The notes under the pieces are model-generated. The model had not been told where the DNA came from. It ran no database searches and saw only the letters and a program-made list of their open reading frames with translations. The position numbers and the translations under genes were made by a program. Positions 1 through 8,784 of a DNA stretch of 64,000 bases are shown here, in pieces (positions within the stretch are counted from its first letter, which is position 1; every line of letters begins with the position of its first letter). Origin of the DNA: Oncomelania hupensis (lineage: Eukaryota; Mollusca; Gastropoda; Littorinimorpha; Pomatiopsidae); the NCBI GenBank assembly GCA_036898135.1, contig CM072526.1:7294224-7358223 (forward strand), written 5' to 3'.

Positions 1-670
1 AAATTGGGTAAATTTCTTCTTGAGTGGGGGGTTATGTTACGTTGAAACGCGAATGGTAGTACGTCAGAAACGCGCAAGATAGATCTAATCGTTTCGTTTT
101 GCAAAGTATTCAATAATGGAGTTTATTTACCTTTGATTTGAGTTTGCATTGTTGTTAGGAGAGGCTTTGTATAACGTTGATAATTTTTGTTGGTCGATAT
201 TGATGTAGAATATTCTGGATCTGCGTGTTTACTCTTGATAGAAATTTCCGGATGGATATCGAAGGTCGTGAATGTTCCCGGAAGTAGAGAAAATGTGAAT
301 GACGTAAGTCAGTGATGACGATCTTTAGTTCGATTGGTGGCAGTGCGTCATTTCTACCACGTACCAAATTGTTCCAGAAAAGAGAGAGGTTATTTAATCG
401 TGTGCCGAGTTGCTGTTGAGAGAGTAAAGTTGTTGATAGTGATTTGGAAAGTTGCTGTGAAAGTTGTTGAGTTGAATTGAGAATTGTATGCAGTTGTTGA
501 TGTATGCTGAATAAAAGTGGAAAACTTCATACGTCGACTTTGTGATTTGTATGCTGTTTGGACAGGCTGTGTGAATAAACGAATCTGAGTTACACCTTAT
601 CAGGACTTCAGCATCGGGGCTGAATCAAATACTGATAACGAAAAACACCATCATCGAACTGAGTGTAACA
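1..670 (+). mobile_element. 3' end of an LTR retrotransposon (same family as 26038-32021)
   Basis: Bases 1-34 match the end of the internal region of the element at 26038-32021, including a purine-rich tract just before the LTR (about 21-34). An LTR follows directly. Internal sequence upstream of the LTR shows this is the 3' end of a longer element that continues left of the window, not a solo LTR. It abuts the 5' end of the RTE LINE at 671, so this element probably inserted at the LINE's 5' edge; the other end is not visible, so the target duplication cannot be checked. Confidence 0.85.
35..670 (+). repeat. LTR, 636 bp, begins TGTTACG and ends GTGTAACA
   Basis: It aligns along its whole length with the 637-bp LTRs at 26038-26674 and 31385-32021. 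It differs from them by scattered substitutions (clearest around 55-80), so it is an older or different copy. TG...CA ends are present. AATAAA occurs near 509 and again near 575, consistent with an R-region polyadenylation signal. Confidence 0.88.
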
Positions 671-904
671 CCCGGCGTGTCGTAAGAGGCGACTAACAGG
701 GGTGATGTTAGCACGGCATCACTGGGCGAAAGTCTTCTACACAGAAGTCACCGGCCAGGGCGGAGGAACCTCACGTTACTACAGGTTCAACGACCATGTG
801 CTCAGGGCCAAGGCGAGCCACACTGTATTCGTGGATTTCGGCTGTGGCCAACAGCCTAAAGAGGATTGGGCACCACCAGGTCTTTTTTGCCCAAGACACA
901 CTAC

Positions 905-2160
905 ATGATGACACAATCCACTAATTCCATTCCGGATCGGTCGTCGCCCGGCACAAGGACCGCGCCTTCCGTTGGCCACCAGGACGGAGGTGTTAAGTAT
1001 GCTACTGATGGACAATTTAGCAAGATCCGCACGAGAAACAACATCGTCATAGGAACCTGGAATGTCAGGACCCTAACTGCGGAAGGAAAATTAGAACTGG
1101 CCCACGAGTTGGACCACTATCGATGGAACGTTCTAGGCATCAGCGAACTGCGCTGGAAAGGCCTAGGTGAAACAACGACCGACAAAGGCCACAAGCTCTA
1201 TTTCAGCGGTAGAGATGACAGGCACGAACACGGCGTTGGATTCTTGGTCCACAAGAACATTCTAGCCACTGTCATGGGTTGCCACCCAGTCTCCAGTAGA
1301 CTCATTACCATCCGCCTGAGAGCAGCCCCTTTCAACATCACCATCATCCAGGCCTATGCCCCAACATCAGACTATGACGACAGCGAAGTGGAGGATTTTT
1401 ATGAAAATCTACAGGCGGTCCTTGACCAAGTGCCGAAGAAGGACATAGTCATAGTGCAAAGCGACTGGAATGCCAAGGTTGGCCAAGATGTGCACCACAA
1501 CTGGGGAGACACATGTGGACCCCACTGCAACAACGAGACAAATGACAGGGGTCTGAGACTCTTGGAGTTTGCCAGATACAACAATCTGATACTGGCAAAC
1601 ACGCTTGGTCTCCACAAAAACTCCAGACGATGGACATGGCACAGTCCTGGCGGGGAGCATCACATCCAAATAGACTACATCATGGTCAAGAAACGCTTCA
1701 GATCAAGCATCAACATTGGCAGGACACGCACTTTTCCAGGAGCAGACATCGGAAGTGACCACGATCTCGTGATGATGTCTTTCCGGCTCCACTTGAAGAG
1801 AGTAAATACAGCAAAGTGCACTAGACTGAAGTTCGACCTGGACAAACTGCAAGACCCGGAGGTGGCAAAACTATTTCAGGCCACAATTGGAGGGAAATTT
1901 GCACCACTGCTCATTTTGGGGGCTGGTGAAGTAGATGTCAACACCATGACCACCACCTTCAACTCAGCTGTGACAGATGCCGCCACTGAGATCCTTGGCA
2001 AGCACCGACCAAAGAAGAAGCCGTGGATCACACCTGAACTTTTGGATCTGTGTGATAAACGAAGAGAGATGAAAAAGAAAAAGAACACCTCACAGGGAGC
2101 TGATGTCTACCGAAAAATCAATGACATCCGAAAAGGCATGCGCACAGCAAAGGAGAACTG
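905..2160 (+). CDS. RTE LINE endonuclease domain (APE-like), N-terminal half of the EN-RT protein
   Basis: This encodes the apurinic-like endonuclease that nicks target DNA to prime reverse transcription. The chosen start is the ATG at 905; upstream in-frame sequence has only non-ATG starts. Visible motifs follow EN order: TWNVRTL near the N-terminus, then SELRW, then QAYAP, then a DWNAK-type motif, then the C-terminal GSDHDLV with catalytic-type Asp-His. Such proteins are often annotated as craniofacial development protein 2-like. The sequence after EN is a basic linker (KKKPW, KRREMKKKK). A stop follows immediately at the insertion junction. In the undisturbed copies the frame runs on into reverse transcriptase, so this half is a truncated product of the element B insertion. 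Confidence 0.85.
2156..2160. repeat. Target-site duplication of element B, left copy (AACTG)
   Basis: AACTG lies immediately before 5'-AGAGATAGC and is repeated at 36069-36073 immediately after GCTATCTCT-3'. The uninterrupted LINE copy at 52736 onward reads through this point with a single copy. Confidence 0.8.
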
Positions 2161-2184
2161 AGAGATAGCAATAATGGGTGTTAA
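2161..2184 (+). repeat. Element B left TIR, outer piece (severed by the Polinton)
   Basis: These 24 bases match the reverse complement of 36045-36068 with one mismatch. The rest of this TIR resumes at 21781, exactly after the second TTAA. This is the key evidence that the Polinton sits inside the TIR of B. Confidence 0.85.
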
Positions 2185-2319
2185 GCGCCCCATGTTTTTC
2201 TGACACCCTTTTATTGCCTTTTATTGCCTTTTATGAGCTTTTTAAAAAGCGCTCCAAAGCACTCTGGGAATCCGCAATTTGCTAAATATAATATATATTC
2301 GTAGTCTTGCGTCTTTGGT
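2185..2319 (+). repeat. Polinton left TIR (135 bp)
   Basis: It is inverted relative to 21651-21776. The two start GCGCCCCATG and ACGCCCCATG respectively and stay alignable to the block CTTGCGTCTTTGGT. The left copy has an extra 10-bp duplication (TTTTATTGCC). Confidence 0.88.
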
Positions 2320-2374
2320 TAAAACAAAAAAAATTACAACCCTTCTACATTATGGTTGTATAACATTACACATT

Positions 2375-4003
2375 CAGAGATGAGAATCTTCCGCTTTTTA
2401 GCGGAAATCCGCTCTTTCGGAAGGTCCCAGGGTCATTTTTGAGATCGTTTTAAATCCGGTGAGAAAATTTTAGTGTATATGATTAGGGTGAGTTGTTGAT
2501 TTTCGATCTCACAGCTTATTCCCACTCGTTATTCCCATGCGGATTGTTGTCATTTGGTTCACTTTCACTTCGTTTTCGTCGATCCGCCAAGCTGCCGTAA
2601 AGAGCCGAGATAACCCGATTTCTTTCTTCCGTGTGTCCTGGTAAACGTAACGTGGGGCTCTCTTAGATACTAGCCATCGCAATACGGAAGTGACGTTGCA
2701 TATCTAAGCCTCCCGTTTTTCTGTGCATAAGATTCCGGCTGTTCCCAGACACTCCCGCTGATAGTGACGTCACTCAAATAGGCGCTTGAAGCCCTTTCTC
2801 ATGCGCTGAGTTGTAGTGCGAACGATGGAACAGCCAAAACATCACGTGGTTGATCAGCCATTGTCTAGAACAAAGCGCGACTTGTAAAATGCTTCGAAAA
2901 CTAAATCCTGGAGAAAAGGCTCTTGCTACCCACATCTACAGTGGTGTAAAAAACAAGTGGAACTTTTTTAAGTGGTTAGAAGAAAAGTTGAACACAACAG
3001 TCTTAATTCGTTTGAAGGACAAAAAGATCGAAAGAAATGTGGAGTTGAATGCAGAGGCAGAGAAACAAGCCAGACTGGCTCATAAGAAAGCTCTGACTGC
3101 CCGACTTCAGCGTTCAGGTGTTGGTGAGGAAGAGAAGTGAGATTAGAAGTCAAAAGCCACCAGCCAAGAAAGCAAGAACTGGATAGTTGCCTGGCTTCAG
3201 TTATAAAATACATGCACATGTACATGTAGGCCTACATAGTTCATTCAATAATTGTGTGTGTGCAGACTGTATAGCATGTTGGTAACTGCCAGTTTTTATT
3301 TATACTTTTAACAATTCTTCAAAAAAACCATGAGAATGTTGTATACACAAAGAACTGTAATCCTAGTGCATGACGTAATTGTAAACTTCAGCTTGACTTC
3401 AGTGCCTGACTACGACTTCAAGGCTGAAGTTGTTCATAATGTATATATGATTATAGCATCAGAACTGTTTTAGGAACTATACTGCCTGAAACCATCAGTA
3501 TTTCTGCTTTCCTTGTTGTGGTTTTTCCAAGACATTATCTTGAAATTGTAAACCTTGTTTGAACAGTCAATCGAGGTATTTATGATTTTATTGTTTGGTG
3601 TGACCGTAAGAGTGTCAGTGAGGCTTCATACTGATTCTATGTATAAATGTACAACTCTGTTTTGGACAGTAATTATGTGCATTGGTAAAGCCTTGTCTTG
3701 TCATTGGTATTTAAACCATTCTTGTCTGCAGTCAAAAGGAATGTTTGTTTAATACAAGGCTTAACTGATGTTTGAAATAAATTCATTAGGCCTATGTGTT
3801 GAACTGTGGAGAGCTAACAACAGTATTTTAGTACCACAAAAACAACTGATCTGACCCCATAAAATAAGGCTCAGAATGCATAGATTTTAACCATCTTTTC
3901 AAAAATTTTCCGGGGGAGCATGCCCCCGGACCCCCCTAGCTTCGCCACTCGACAGACTTTGGAATTTTTCCTCCTTTTTGTCATTTTAGGATTCTCATCT
4001 CTG
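2375..4003. mobile_element. Non-autonomous hAT-like element 1 (1.6 kb, 6-bp TSD)
   Basis: 14-bp termini CAGAGATGAGAATC and its exact complement at 3990-4003 are flanked by CACATT on both sides. CAG-type ends suit hAT; a 6-bp duplication rather than 8 is reported for some hAT groups (established knowledge, recalled without a search). Near the right end is a GC-rich hairpin block around 3909-3940. It contains one short open frame and no transposase. Confidence 0.65.
2889..3140 (+). CDS. Short unidentified frame inside hAT-like element 1
   Basis: An 83-codon frame from the ATG at 2889; an in-frame CTG at 2850 is less likely. The product is Lys/Glu-rich with a heptad-like helical middle (AEAEKQARLAHKKALTARL) and no recognised domain. 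The upstream 400 bp is CpG-containing and could be a promoter fragment. It may be a transposon ORF remnant or a captured host gene fragment. Coding status is uncertain. Confidence 0.3.
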   Translation: MLRKLNPGEKALATHIYSGVKNKWNFFKWLEEKLNTTVLIRLKDKKIERNVELNAEAEKQARLAHKKALTARLQRSGVGEEEK

Positions 4004-4237
4004 CACATTAATATCTGCTGGAATGATCTTTTGTTTAACAAGATAGTCCCGAGTAAATAACGATAATGAAAAGATACCAACTAGTTTACCAGCATCTGAA
4101 AGATCCATTTTTCCTAATTCAATAGGTTTCATTTTTAAAAGAGATTTTGCAATCATAGCATAAGCTGTATTTAAGCCCACTAAGACAACACTATGGTATC
4201 CAAGATTAACAATTGTTTGTTCATATGGTACACTCAT
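3995..4237 (-). CDS. Polinton terminal small membrane protein, 3' end altered by hAT insertion
   Basis: An 80-residue frame whose start lies 3' of a TTATATATAAAAATG motif on the coding strand. It is hydrophobic in the middle (residues about 12-30 and 50-62), consistent with one or two membrane helices. It is the last gene before the left TIR. The native stop would follow residue 78 directly. The hAT-like insertion one codon earlier in sequence replaces the stop with two extra residues before a new stop. Small membrane proteins next to the TIR are usual in Polintons; the specific function is unknown. Confidence 0.6.
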   Translation of the reverse strand: MSVPYEQTIVNLGYHSVVLVGLNTAYAMIAKSLLKMKPIELGKMDLSDAGKLVGIFSLSLFTRDYLVKQKIIPADINVQR

Positions 4238-4270
4238 TTTTATATATAATAAAAAAATAATAATAAATTA

Positions 4271-4708
4271 TTACTGCATTGAAAACACATCTAATGATGG
4301 CTTCAATGATGGAGATGATTCAATTTCTTTTTCTACAAGTGGTTTTGGGGGTTTCTGTTTATTTTTTCCTTGGCGGTATTTATATATTATGTACCCACTT
4401 GCACCCACTACACCGGCTATACATAAATAATATATGTTATTTGAAGATTGTACTGGTTGTATTGGTTCTTCTTTATTTGTTGTTAATGTTTGTTGCATTA
4501 TTGTTTCTTCTTTTGGTGATTCCTTTTTTCCTAATATGTTTGCTTTTGTTTGTCTGTTCCATCTATGTAACTTGTTAAATTCTGCTAACTTCTTTCCAGC
4601 TGCAATTCTTCCTAGGCTCTTTTGTTTAGTGACTGTCACTGGGTTCTGTTGATTCTCCGAAGTCTTCACCTCCGTCTCCTTTTCCATCTCCAGATTGGAA
4701 GAGTCCAT
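4271..4708 (-). CDS. Polinton single-pass membrane protein, 145 aa
   Basis: The N-terminus is Glu/Lys-rich. A central hydrophobic segment (about residues 93-110, YYLCIAGVVGASGYIIY) is followed by a basic stop-transfer stretch (KYRQGKNKQK) and a Pro/Ser-rich tail. The start ATG follows CTATTAAAA. It overlaps the 3' end of the neighbouring minus-strand gene by 83 bp in another frame, a compact virus-like arrangement. No family was recognised; a virion membrane or capsid-associated role is only inference. Confidence 0.6.
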   Translation of the reverse strand: MDSSNLEMEKETEVKTSENQQNPVTVTKQKSLGRIAAGKKLAEFNKLHRWNRQTKANILGKKESPKEETIMQQTLTTNKEEPIQPVQSSNNIYYLCIAGVVGASGYIIYKYRQGKNKQKPPKPLVEKEIESSPSLKPSLDVFSMQ

Positions 4709-5153
4709 TTTTAATAGCAGAGAAATTTATGTGTTGAAAAGTAATTAGCCCGGCTGAAAATGGGGTCAACAAGCTTCCAAACTTATAATACAAATTTCTT
4801 GATGCCTCACTAATCCCATTAACAATAACTGGATCTTTAATCAAATCATCAAATAAATCATTCTCACAATCTAAAGTAACAAAGGTCGAAACAGCTTTGG
4901 TATATAACTTCACAATCGAACGCCCTAAACTTTTAACCATTAAAGCGCCGAGAACTTTATCATATTTATTATGTAATATAATGATGTCTTCTGGCCTCAG
5001 TCTTTGCACTTGTTCAGTAGTTAAGTCAACACCGAGATAATACTTTGACTTTCCGGAAGCTACTAATGCAACCAGCCTGTCTCTTTTCTCATTGTCAACA
5101 CCTGTAACTGTAACATTAATAGCTTCTTGCATTAACAAGTCATCACAATTCAT
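4626..5153 (-). CDS. Polinton protein of unknown function, 175 aa
   Basis: An intact frame starting after GTATTTAAA at the ATG ending at 5153. It is mixed alpha/beta in appearance with an acidic Gly/Glu/Ser tail (GDGKGDGGEDFGESTE). It lies back-to-back with the plus-strand gene at 5190, leaving about 36 bp of A/T-rich shared promoter space. No motif was recognised. Position among integrase-proximal small genes suggests a structural or accessory Polinton protein. Confidence 0.55.
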   Translation of the reverse strand: MNCDDLLMQEAINVTVTGVDNEKRDRLVALVASGKSKYYLGVDLTTEQVQRLRPEDIIILHNKYDKVLGALMVKSLGRSIVKLYTKAVSTFVTLDCENDLFDDLIKDPVIVNGISEASRNLYYKFGSLLTPFSAGLITFQHINFSAIKNGLFQSGDGKGDGGEDFGESTEPSDSH

Positions 5154-5189
5154 TTTAAATACAAATAAAATAAAAAACTAAATTAAAAA

Positions 5190-5614
5190 ATGGCTGGTGC
5201 TGCAATGGTGCTTGGTTCTGCTGCTGTAAATGCCTTAGCCTTTTCAGGATCATATTATTTGTTTTCAAAACTGGACAGTAAAGAAGAATCAAAACGGCAT
5301 AACTTAGCAATGGAAAAATTACAACAAGATCAGGCTGAATACAGAAAAACAGACTAATGCAGCTTGATTTTGTTAATAAAAGATTGAAAGAAGAAGGCCA
5401 TGCAGATAAAACATTTGAAGACGTTGATGAAGCTTTGCACCAATATTATTTATTCACTGGCACAACACTACCTTCATTAAAGCAGCCAGTGTTATCTGAT
5501 TACTACACACCTAACATTGCATCTACAATGTCAGAAACCGGAGAATTAATTTTAATTGTGTTTGGAATAACAGTAGTTTATTACCTCGTTAAACAAAAAT
5601 ATAAATCTAAATAA
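5190..5614 (+). pseudogene. Polinton small coiled-coil/TM protein, frameshifted
   Basis: Two abutting frames: 5190-5357 (55 codons, Ala/Gly-rich hydrophobic start then Lys/Gln coiled coil) and 5357-5614 (85 codons, coiled coil, acidic patch, then C-terminal membrane segment ILIVFGITVVYYLV and a basic tail). The stop of the first overlaps the ATG of the second (TAATG). As I recall, related Polintons have this as one continuous protein of about 140 residues with the same order of features. A 1-nt shift near 5350 is therefore the likelier explanation than two genes, though start-stop coupling cannot be excluded. It lies just 5' of the integrase. Confidence 0.6.
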
Positions 5615-5617
5615 AAT

Positions 5618-6592
5618 ATGACTTCACGTTTGTCTAGATTATATTATTCTCAATCCGGATATTGGAAAGGGATGACGGCAGTAAATAAACTAGTAGAAAA
5701 GACTGGCTTGTCAGAAAACGTAGTTAAACAATGGTTATCGAAGCAAGCTGTATGGCAAATCTATCTTCCACCCCCGAAGAAAATAATAAGACCAAAATTT
5801 GAAAACTCCAGACCAAATGACACGCATCAAATAGATTTGTTATATCTTCCCCATGACAAAATACATAGAAAGAAATACAGGTATGCCCTTACTGTTATTG
5901 ATATAGCTACCCGGTTTAAGGACGCTCATGCTCTTAGGACTAAAAATTCTGCTGAGGTCGCTCAAGCCTTAAATGCGATTTATTCAAGAGGGCCTCTAAG
6001 GTTCCCTAGACTTATTCAATGCGATGAAGGGTCTGAATTCAAAGGAGCTGTTAACCAGCTTTTGTTAAAACATAATGTAACTGTTAGAAGAGGAGTTGTT
6101 GGATTGCACAGATCGCAGGGTATTGTAGAAAACTTTAATCGGCAACTGGCAGAAAGGTTATTCACGTATCAGTATTCAAAGGAGTTGTTTACTGAAACCA
6201 CTAATACAGAATGGGTTGTTAGGCTGCCTCGAGTTTTAAGGGAAATGAATTCAGAACCAACCAGAGTTACAGGATTAAAACCAGTTGAGGCTATTAAAAA
6301 GAAACAGATTGTTGTTACTGTTTCAAAGCCTGGTCAGCCGGATCTAACTTTGATGAACAAAACTGTTAGATACCTTTATCAGCCTGGAGAAGTTGCTAAT
6401 GACACTAGAAGACGAGCTACAGACCCAATTTGGTCATTAAGCGTTTATGAAGTTGACAGAGCATTATCTACTGATCCGCCCGTATATTATTTAAGACCGA
6501 GAAGATATCGTAGAACACCACAAAGAAATTTTGTAAAAGAAGAACTTCAGATTGTTCCACCAGACACAGAGCCATTAAGATTTTCTAATTAA
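5618..6592 (+). CDS. int: Polinton integrase (rve/DDE superfamily), intact 324 aa
   Basis: This catalyses strand transfer of the element ends into host DNA. The N-terminus (about 1-60) resembles a helical zinc-less HTH-type segment. The catalytic core spans about 70-215 with the D,D-35-E triad visible as HQIDLLYL, QCDEGSEF and GIVENFNR. The C-terminal third (about 240-320) is basic and chromodomain-like in position (RYLYQPGEVAND, YYLRPRRYRRTP). Start ATG at 5618 follows the upstream gene by a few bases. No internal stop, so this is among the best preserved genes of the element. A canonical Polinton integrase would give 6-bp duplications, which contrasts with the TTAA flanks seen here. Confidence 0.9.
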   Translation: MTSRLSRLYYSQSGYWKGMTAVNKLVEKTGLSENVVKQWLSKQAVWQIYLPPPKKIIRPKFENSRPNDTHQIDLLYLPHDKIHRKKYRYALTVIDIATRFKDAHALRTKNSAEVAQALNAIYSRGPLRFPRLIQCDEGSEFKGAVNQLLLKHNVTVRRGVVGLHRSQGIVENFNRQLAERLFTYQYSKELFTETTNTEWVVRLPRVLREMNSEPTRVTGLKPVEAIKKKQIVVTVSKPGQPDLTLMNKTVRYLYQPGEVANDTRRRATDPIWSLSVYEVDRALSTDPPVYYLRPRRYRRTPQRNFVKEELQIVPPDTEPLRFSN

Positions 6593-6860
6593 GAAAATGT
6601 ATAATAAAACCCTTTTACTACCATATACATTTTACTTCGAAAGATTGTGGGAAAATTTTATTTGTAAGATCCGCAAGGTTCAACTTTAAGTGAATTATAA
6701 AAGAACTTTAACTGAATTATAAAAGAACTTCCCTTCAACCTTTTTTTTTGACTTACCATTAGTTTACATGGAAACTAGTGACTTACATCTAACTTAATTA
6801 AGTCGACTTTTAAAAGAACTTATAACTTACAATAATTAAATTATAAAAGAACTTACTTAC
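6593..6860. repeat. A/T-rich convergent intergenic region with repeated TATAAAAGAACTT units
   Basis: The gap lies between convergent integrase (+) and ATPase (-). It holds at least four copies of a unit close to TTATAAAAGAACTT (near 6694, 6716, 6807 and 6841). No ORF. Could contain polyadenylation signals for both strands; the repeat function is unknown. Confidence 0.6.
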
Positions 6861-7472
6861 TTACATAAGTATTTTATAGCCAGTTGGTTGGTCAGTTTTT
6901 AATAATAGTTTAAAATGTCTGCCTTTCTTTAGTTGCTCTTTTAATTTAATTCTTTCCTCTTTTGATTCAATTACATCATTTTCTTTTAAACAGTTATCAA
7001 AGCTGTCACGGTCTTTACAATAAAACAGGCAAACAAATTTCACTTGTTCTCTAAAATCCTTTAAAATCGAGTTATACTTCTGCGTGATTAGCCACACATT
7101 TATTCCCACATGACGCCCACTGAAAGCTAGCTTGCTCAATACGTTCCGTTTTAATACAATATCTTTTTCTGCACTGCAATCATCGATTAGAAAAAGAATA
7201 TTACCCTCATTTTGAAACATATTGTAAAAATACGTTAAATGCTCATTGAGCTTGCCATTGGGATTTACAACAAAGATATTTTCATCTGTCCATACAAATG
7301 AACGATCTAAGTAGGTTTTATTATATTGAATAGTGGGGCAAAAAATTACTATATAATCAAAGTGGCCTGCGTAATATTTTTCTAACAAATCCAGAACAAA
7401 GACGGTCTTTCCGCATGACGTCATGCCAACGATCATTCCGCAATGAGGATCACCAGGTAACAAGGACGTCAT
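6861..7472 (-). CDS. Polinton genome-packaging ATPase (FtsK/HerA type), 203 aa
   Basis: Predicted to drive DNA into the capsid by ATP hydrolysis. Walker A is GMTSCGKT at about residues 16-23. Walker B is ILFLIDDCS at about 92-100. A downstream SGRHVGINVWLITQ segment matches the sensor-type Gln/Arg region of this ATPase clade (as in A32-like viral ATPases). The length of about 200 residues suits Polinton ATP proteins. The start follows TAGTATATTAAAAATG. The stop of the capsid gene lies 2 bp upstream on the same strand, so the two are probably co-expressed. The frame is intact. Confidence 0.88.
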   Translation of the reverse strand: MTSLLPGDPHCGMIVGMTSCGKTVFVLDLLEKYYAGHFDYIVIFCPTIQYNKTYLDRSFVWTDENIFVVNPNGKLNEHLTYFYNMFQNEGNILFLIDDCSAEKDIVLKRNVLSKLAFSGRHVGINVWLITQKYNSILKDFREQVKFVCLFYCKDRDSFDNCLKENDVIESKEERIKLKEQLKKGRHFKLLLKTDQPTGYKILM

Positions 7473-7474
7473 TT

Positions 7475-8752
7475 TTAATATACTAAATCTTTTAATCTTC
7501 CATTTTCAATGTTTAGCTGAGCATCCATAATAATATACATGTATACTGTAACTGATTCTGACCTAGCACTTACTTCCCTATGCAATTCAATTGTTATACC
7601 ATCTGTTCCGTTTTCAATTCTTCTTCCAGATCCATGAAGTTCATTGGTGGGTATGGTTCGAAAGTCTAACCACAACGCAAACTTATTCACCAGATAATCT
7701 TGCAGTCTTGTATCATGCAAATGAAGATCTTTAGAAATCAAATCCACAGTGTCAGTCCGTAATCTACCTCCACCCAAGATTTTCCTAATCTCATCAAACT
7801 GTTGAAACCCCATCATTCCATTAGCGAATAATTGATTAGGCTTACCTTCAATCACAACAGACGCTTTTGAAATATTAGGATTGATAAAATTCTCGCTGTC
7901 GCGATTATAATTAGATTCTTTCACAAACAACAACAGTACACCTTTAAAACTTCGAGCAGGTGAATTTATGTTGATGGTCCAGAGTGCATCTAATAAATCT
8001 TTATTAAACTGTCTGTAGCGAACGATCCTATCATAATAAATTGCTAGTTTGTCATATTGGCCCCTGATCATCCTACTGAGTTCAGCGTGAGTGACCACTT
8101 CATATTCAAGCGCGATGTCAGTAATTGTATAGCTAGCATCATTGTCAGAGCTAATTACTACTTGAGAATAATCATTGAAAATAATTTCGTAAGACAGCCT
8201 ATCATTAAATGAACTTTGATGAAATGGCAGATGACTGTGTAGCAGTTCAAAATCTAGTGGAAAATAAAACCTGTTTTTGTATACAGCAGCTAATGCATTT
8301 TCACCTTTGTTAGAAGTTACAGCATCGCCAGCCTTAATTCGAAGTTTTGCCACATTGGCGGCTTGAATCCCCTGACCAACTAAATCTTCCCTTTCATATT
8401 TACTCAGCCACAGATCTGTGTAACAAAACAAAACACCGGCGTCATCGATACTTTGGATTTCTCGCCCATCAAGTTTAATAACCATTCTTTTAATTATAGC
8501 TCTACCTAGATTGTTGACTATGGTTCTGTTAGGATCTTCATCAGAATTTAGACTAATTTTAAATCCCAATTTAGGACTGCCTGGAACTATTACATCATCA
8601 GGACCTAAATTTGGAAATCTTATGGTTAGTAGCTGATTAGGCTCTATGCTGCTTGGATTGTTTGTAATGATTATTGTGCTTTTCTCACCTTTGATGCCTA
8701 AAGGCGTCCTCAATCGGCGTGTAGGGTCTAACAAGTTTCCATAGCTTTGCAT
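7475..8752 (-). CDS. Probable Polinton major capsid protein, 425 aa
   Basis: Largest structural gene, directly upstream of the packaging ATPase on the same strand, as expected for a capsid-ATPase pair. The product is beta-rich without long helices. Features include an N-terminal IIITNNPSSIEPNQLLTIRFPN strand region, a YFPLDFELLHSHLPF-type loop and a terminal MDAQLNIENGRL motif. I recall invertebrate relatives annotated as F54H12.2-like Polinton proteins. The double jelly-roll assignment is inference from position, size and composition, not a structure match. The frame is intact from the ATG after TCGCATTAAAAATG. Confidence 0.6.
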   Translation of the reverse strand: MQSYGNLLDPTRRLRTPLGIKGEKSTIIITNNPSSIEPNQLLTIRFPNLGPDDVIVPGSPKLGFKISLNSDEDPNRTIVNNLGRAIIKRMVIKLDGREIQSIDDAGVLFCYTDLWLSKYEREDLVGQGIQAANVAKLRIKAGDAVTSNKGENALAAVYKNRFYFPLDFELLHSHLPFHQSSFNDRLSYEIIFNDYSQVVISSDNDASYTITDIALEYEVVTHAELSRMIRGQYDKLAIYYDRIVRYRQFNKDLLDALWTININSPARSFKGVLLLFVKESNYNRDSENFINPNISKASVVIEGKPNQLFANGMMGFQQFDEIRKILGGGRLRTDTVDLISKDLHLHDTRLQDYLVNKFALWLDFRTIPTNELHGSGRRIENGTDGITIELHREVSARSESVTVYMYIIMDAQLNIENGRLKDLVY

Positions 8753-8784
8753 TTTTAATGCGATAAAAAAAATTATATTTAAAA

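Larger units (their letters stand above)
671..2160 (+). mobile_element. RTE-clade LINE, 5' half (split by element B)
   Basis: The stretch contains the 5' UTR and the endonuclease half of an RTE-type non-LTR retrotransposon. The same sequence recurs at 51503-54535 (+) and, truncated, at 60117-62512 (-). The reading frame breaks at 2160 and resumes at 36074 after a 33.9-kb insertion, flanked by AACTG at 2156-2160 and 36069-36073. Together the halves make about 3.3 kb, the usual size for RTE. A 68-codon frame at 702-908 in the 5' UTR is disrupted in the second copy, so I do not call it a gene. Confidence 0.85.
2366..4009. repeat. 6-bp target duplication CACATT around hAT-like element 1, at a Polinton stop codon
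   Basis: CACATT at 2369-2374 recurs at 4004-4009. On the minus strand the Polinton terminal gene reads across the right copy. Its native stop codon lies at 2366-2368, on the far side of the insertion. Confidence 0.75.
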
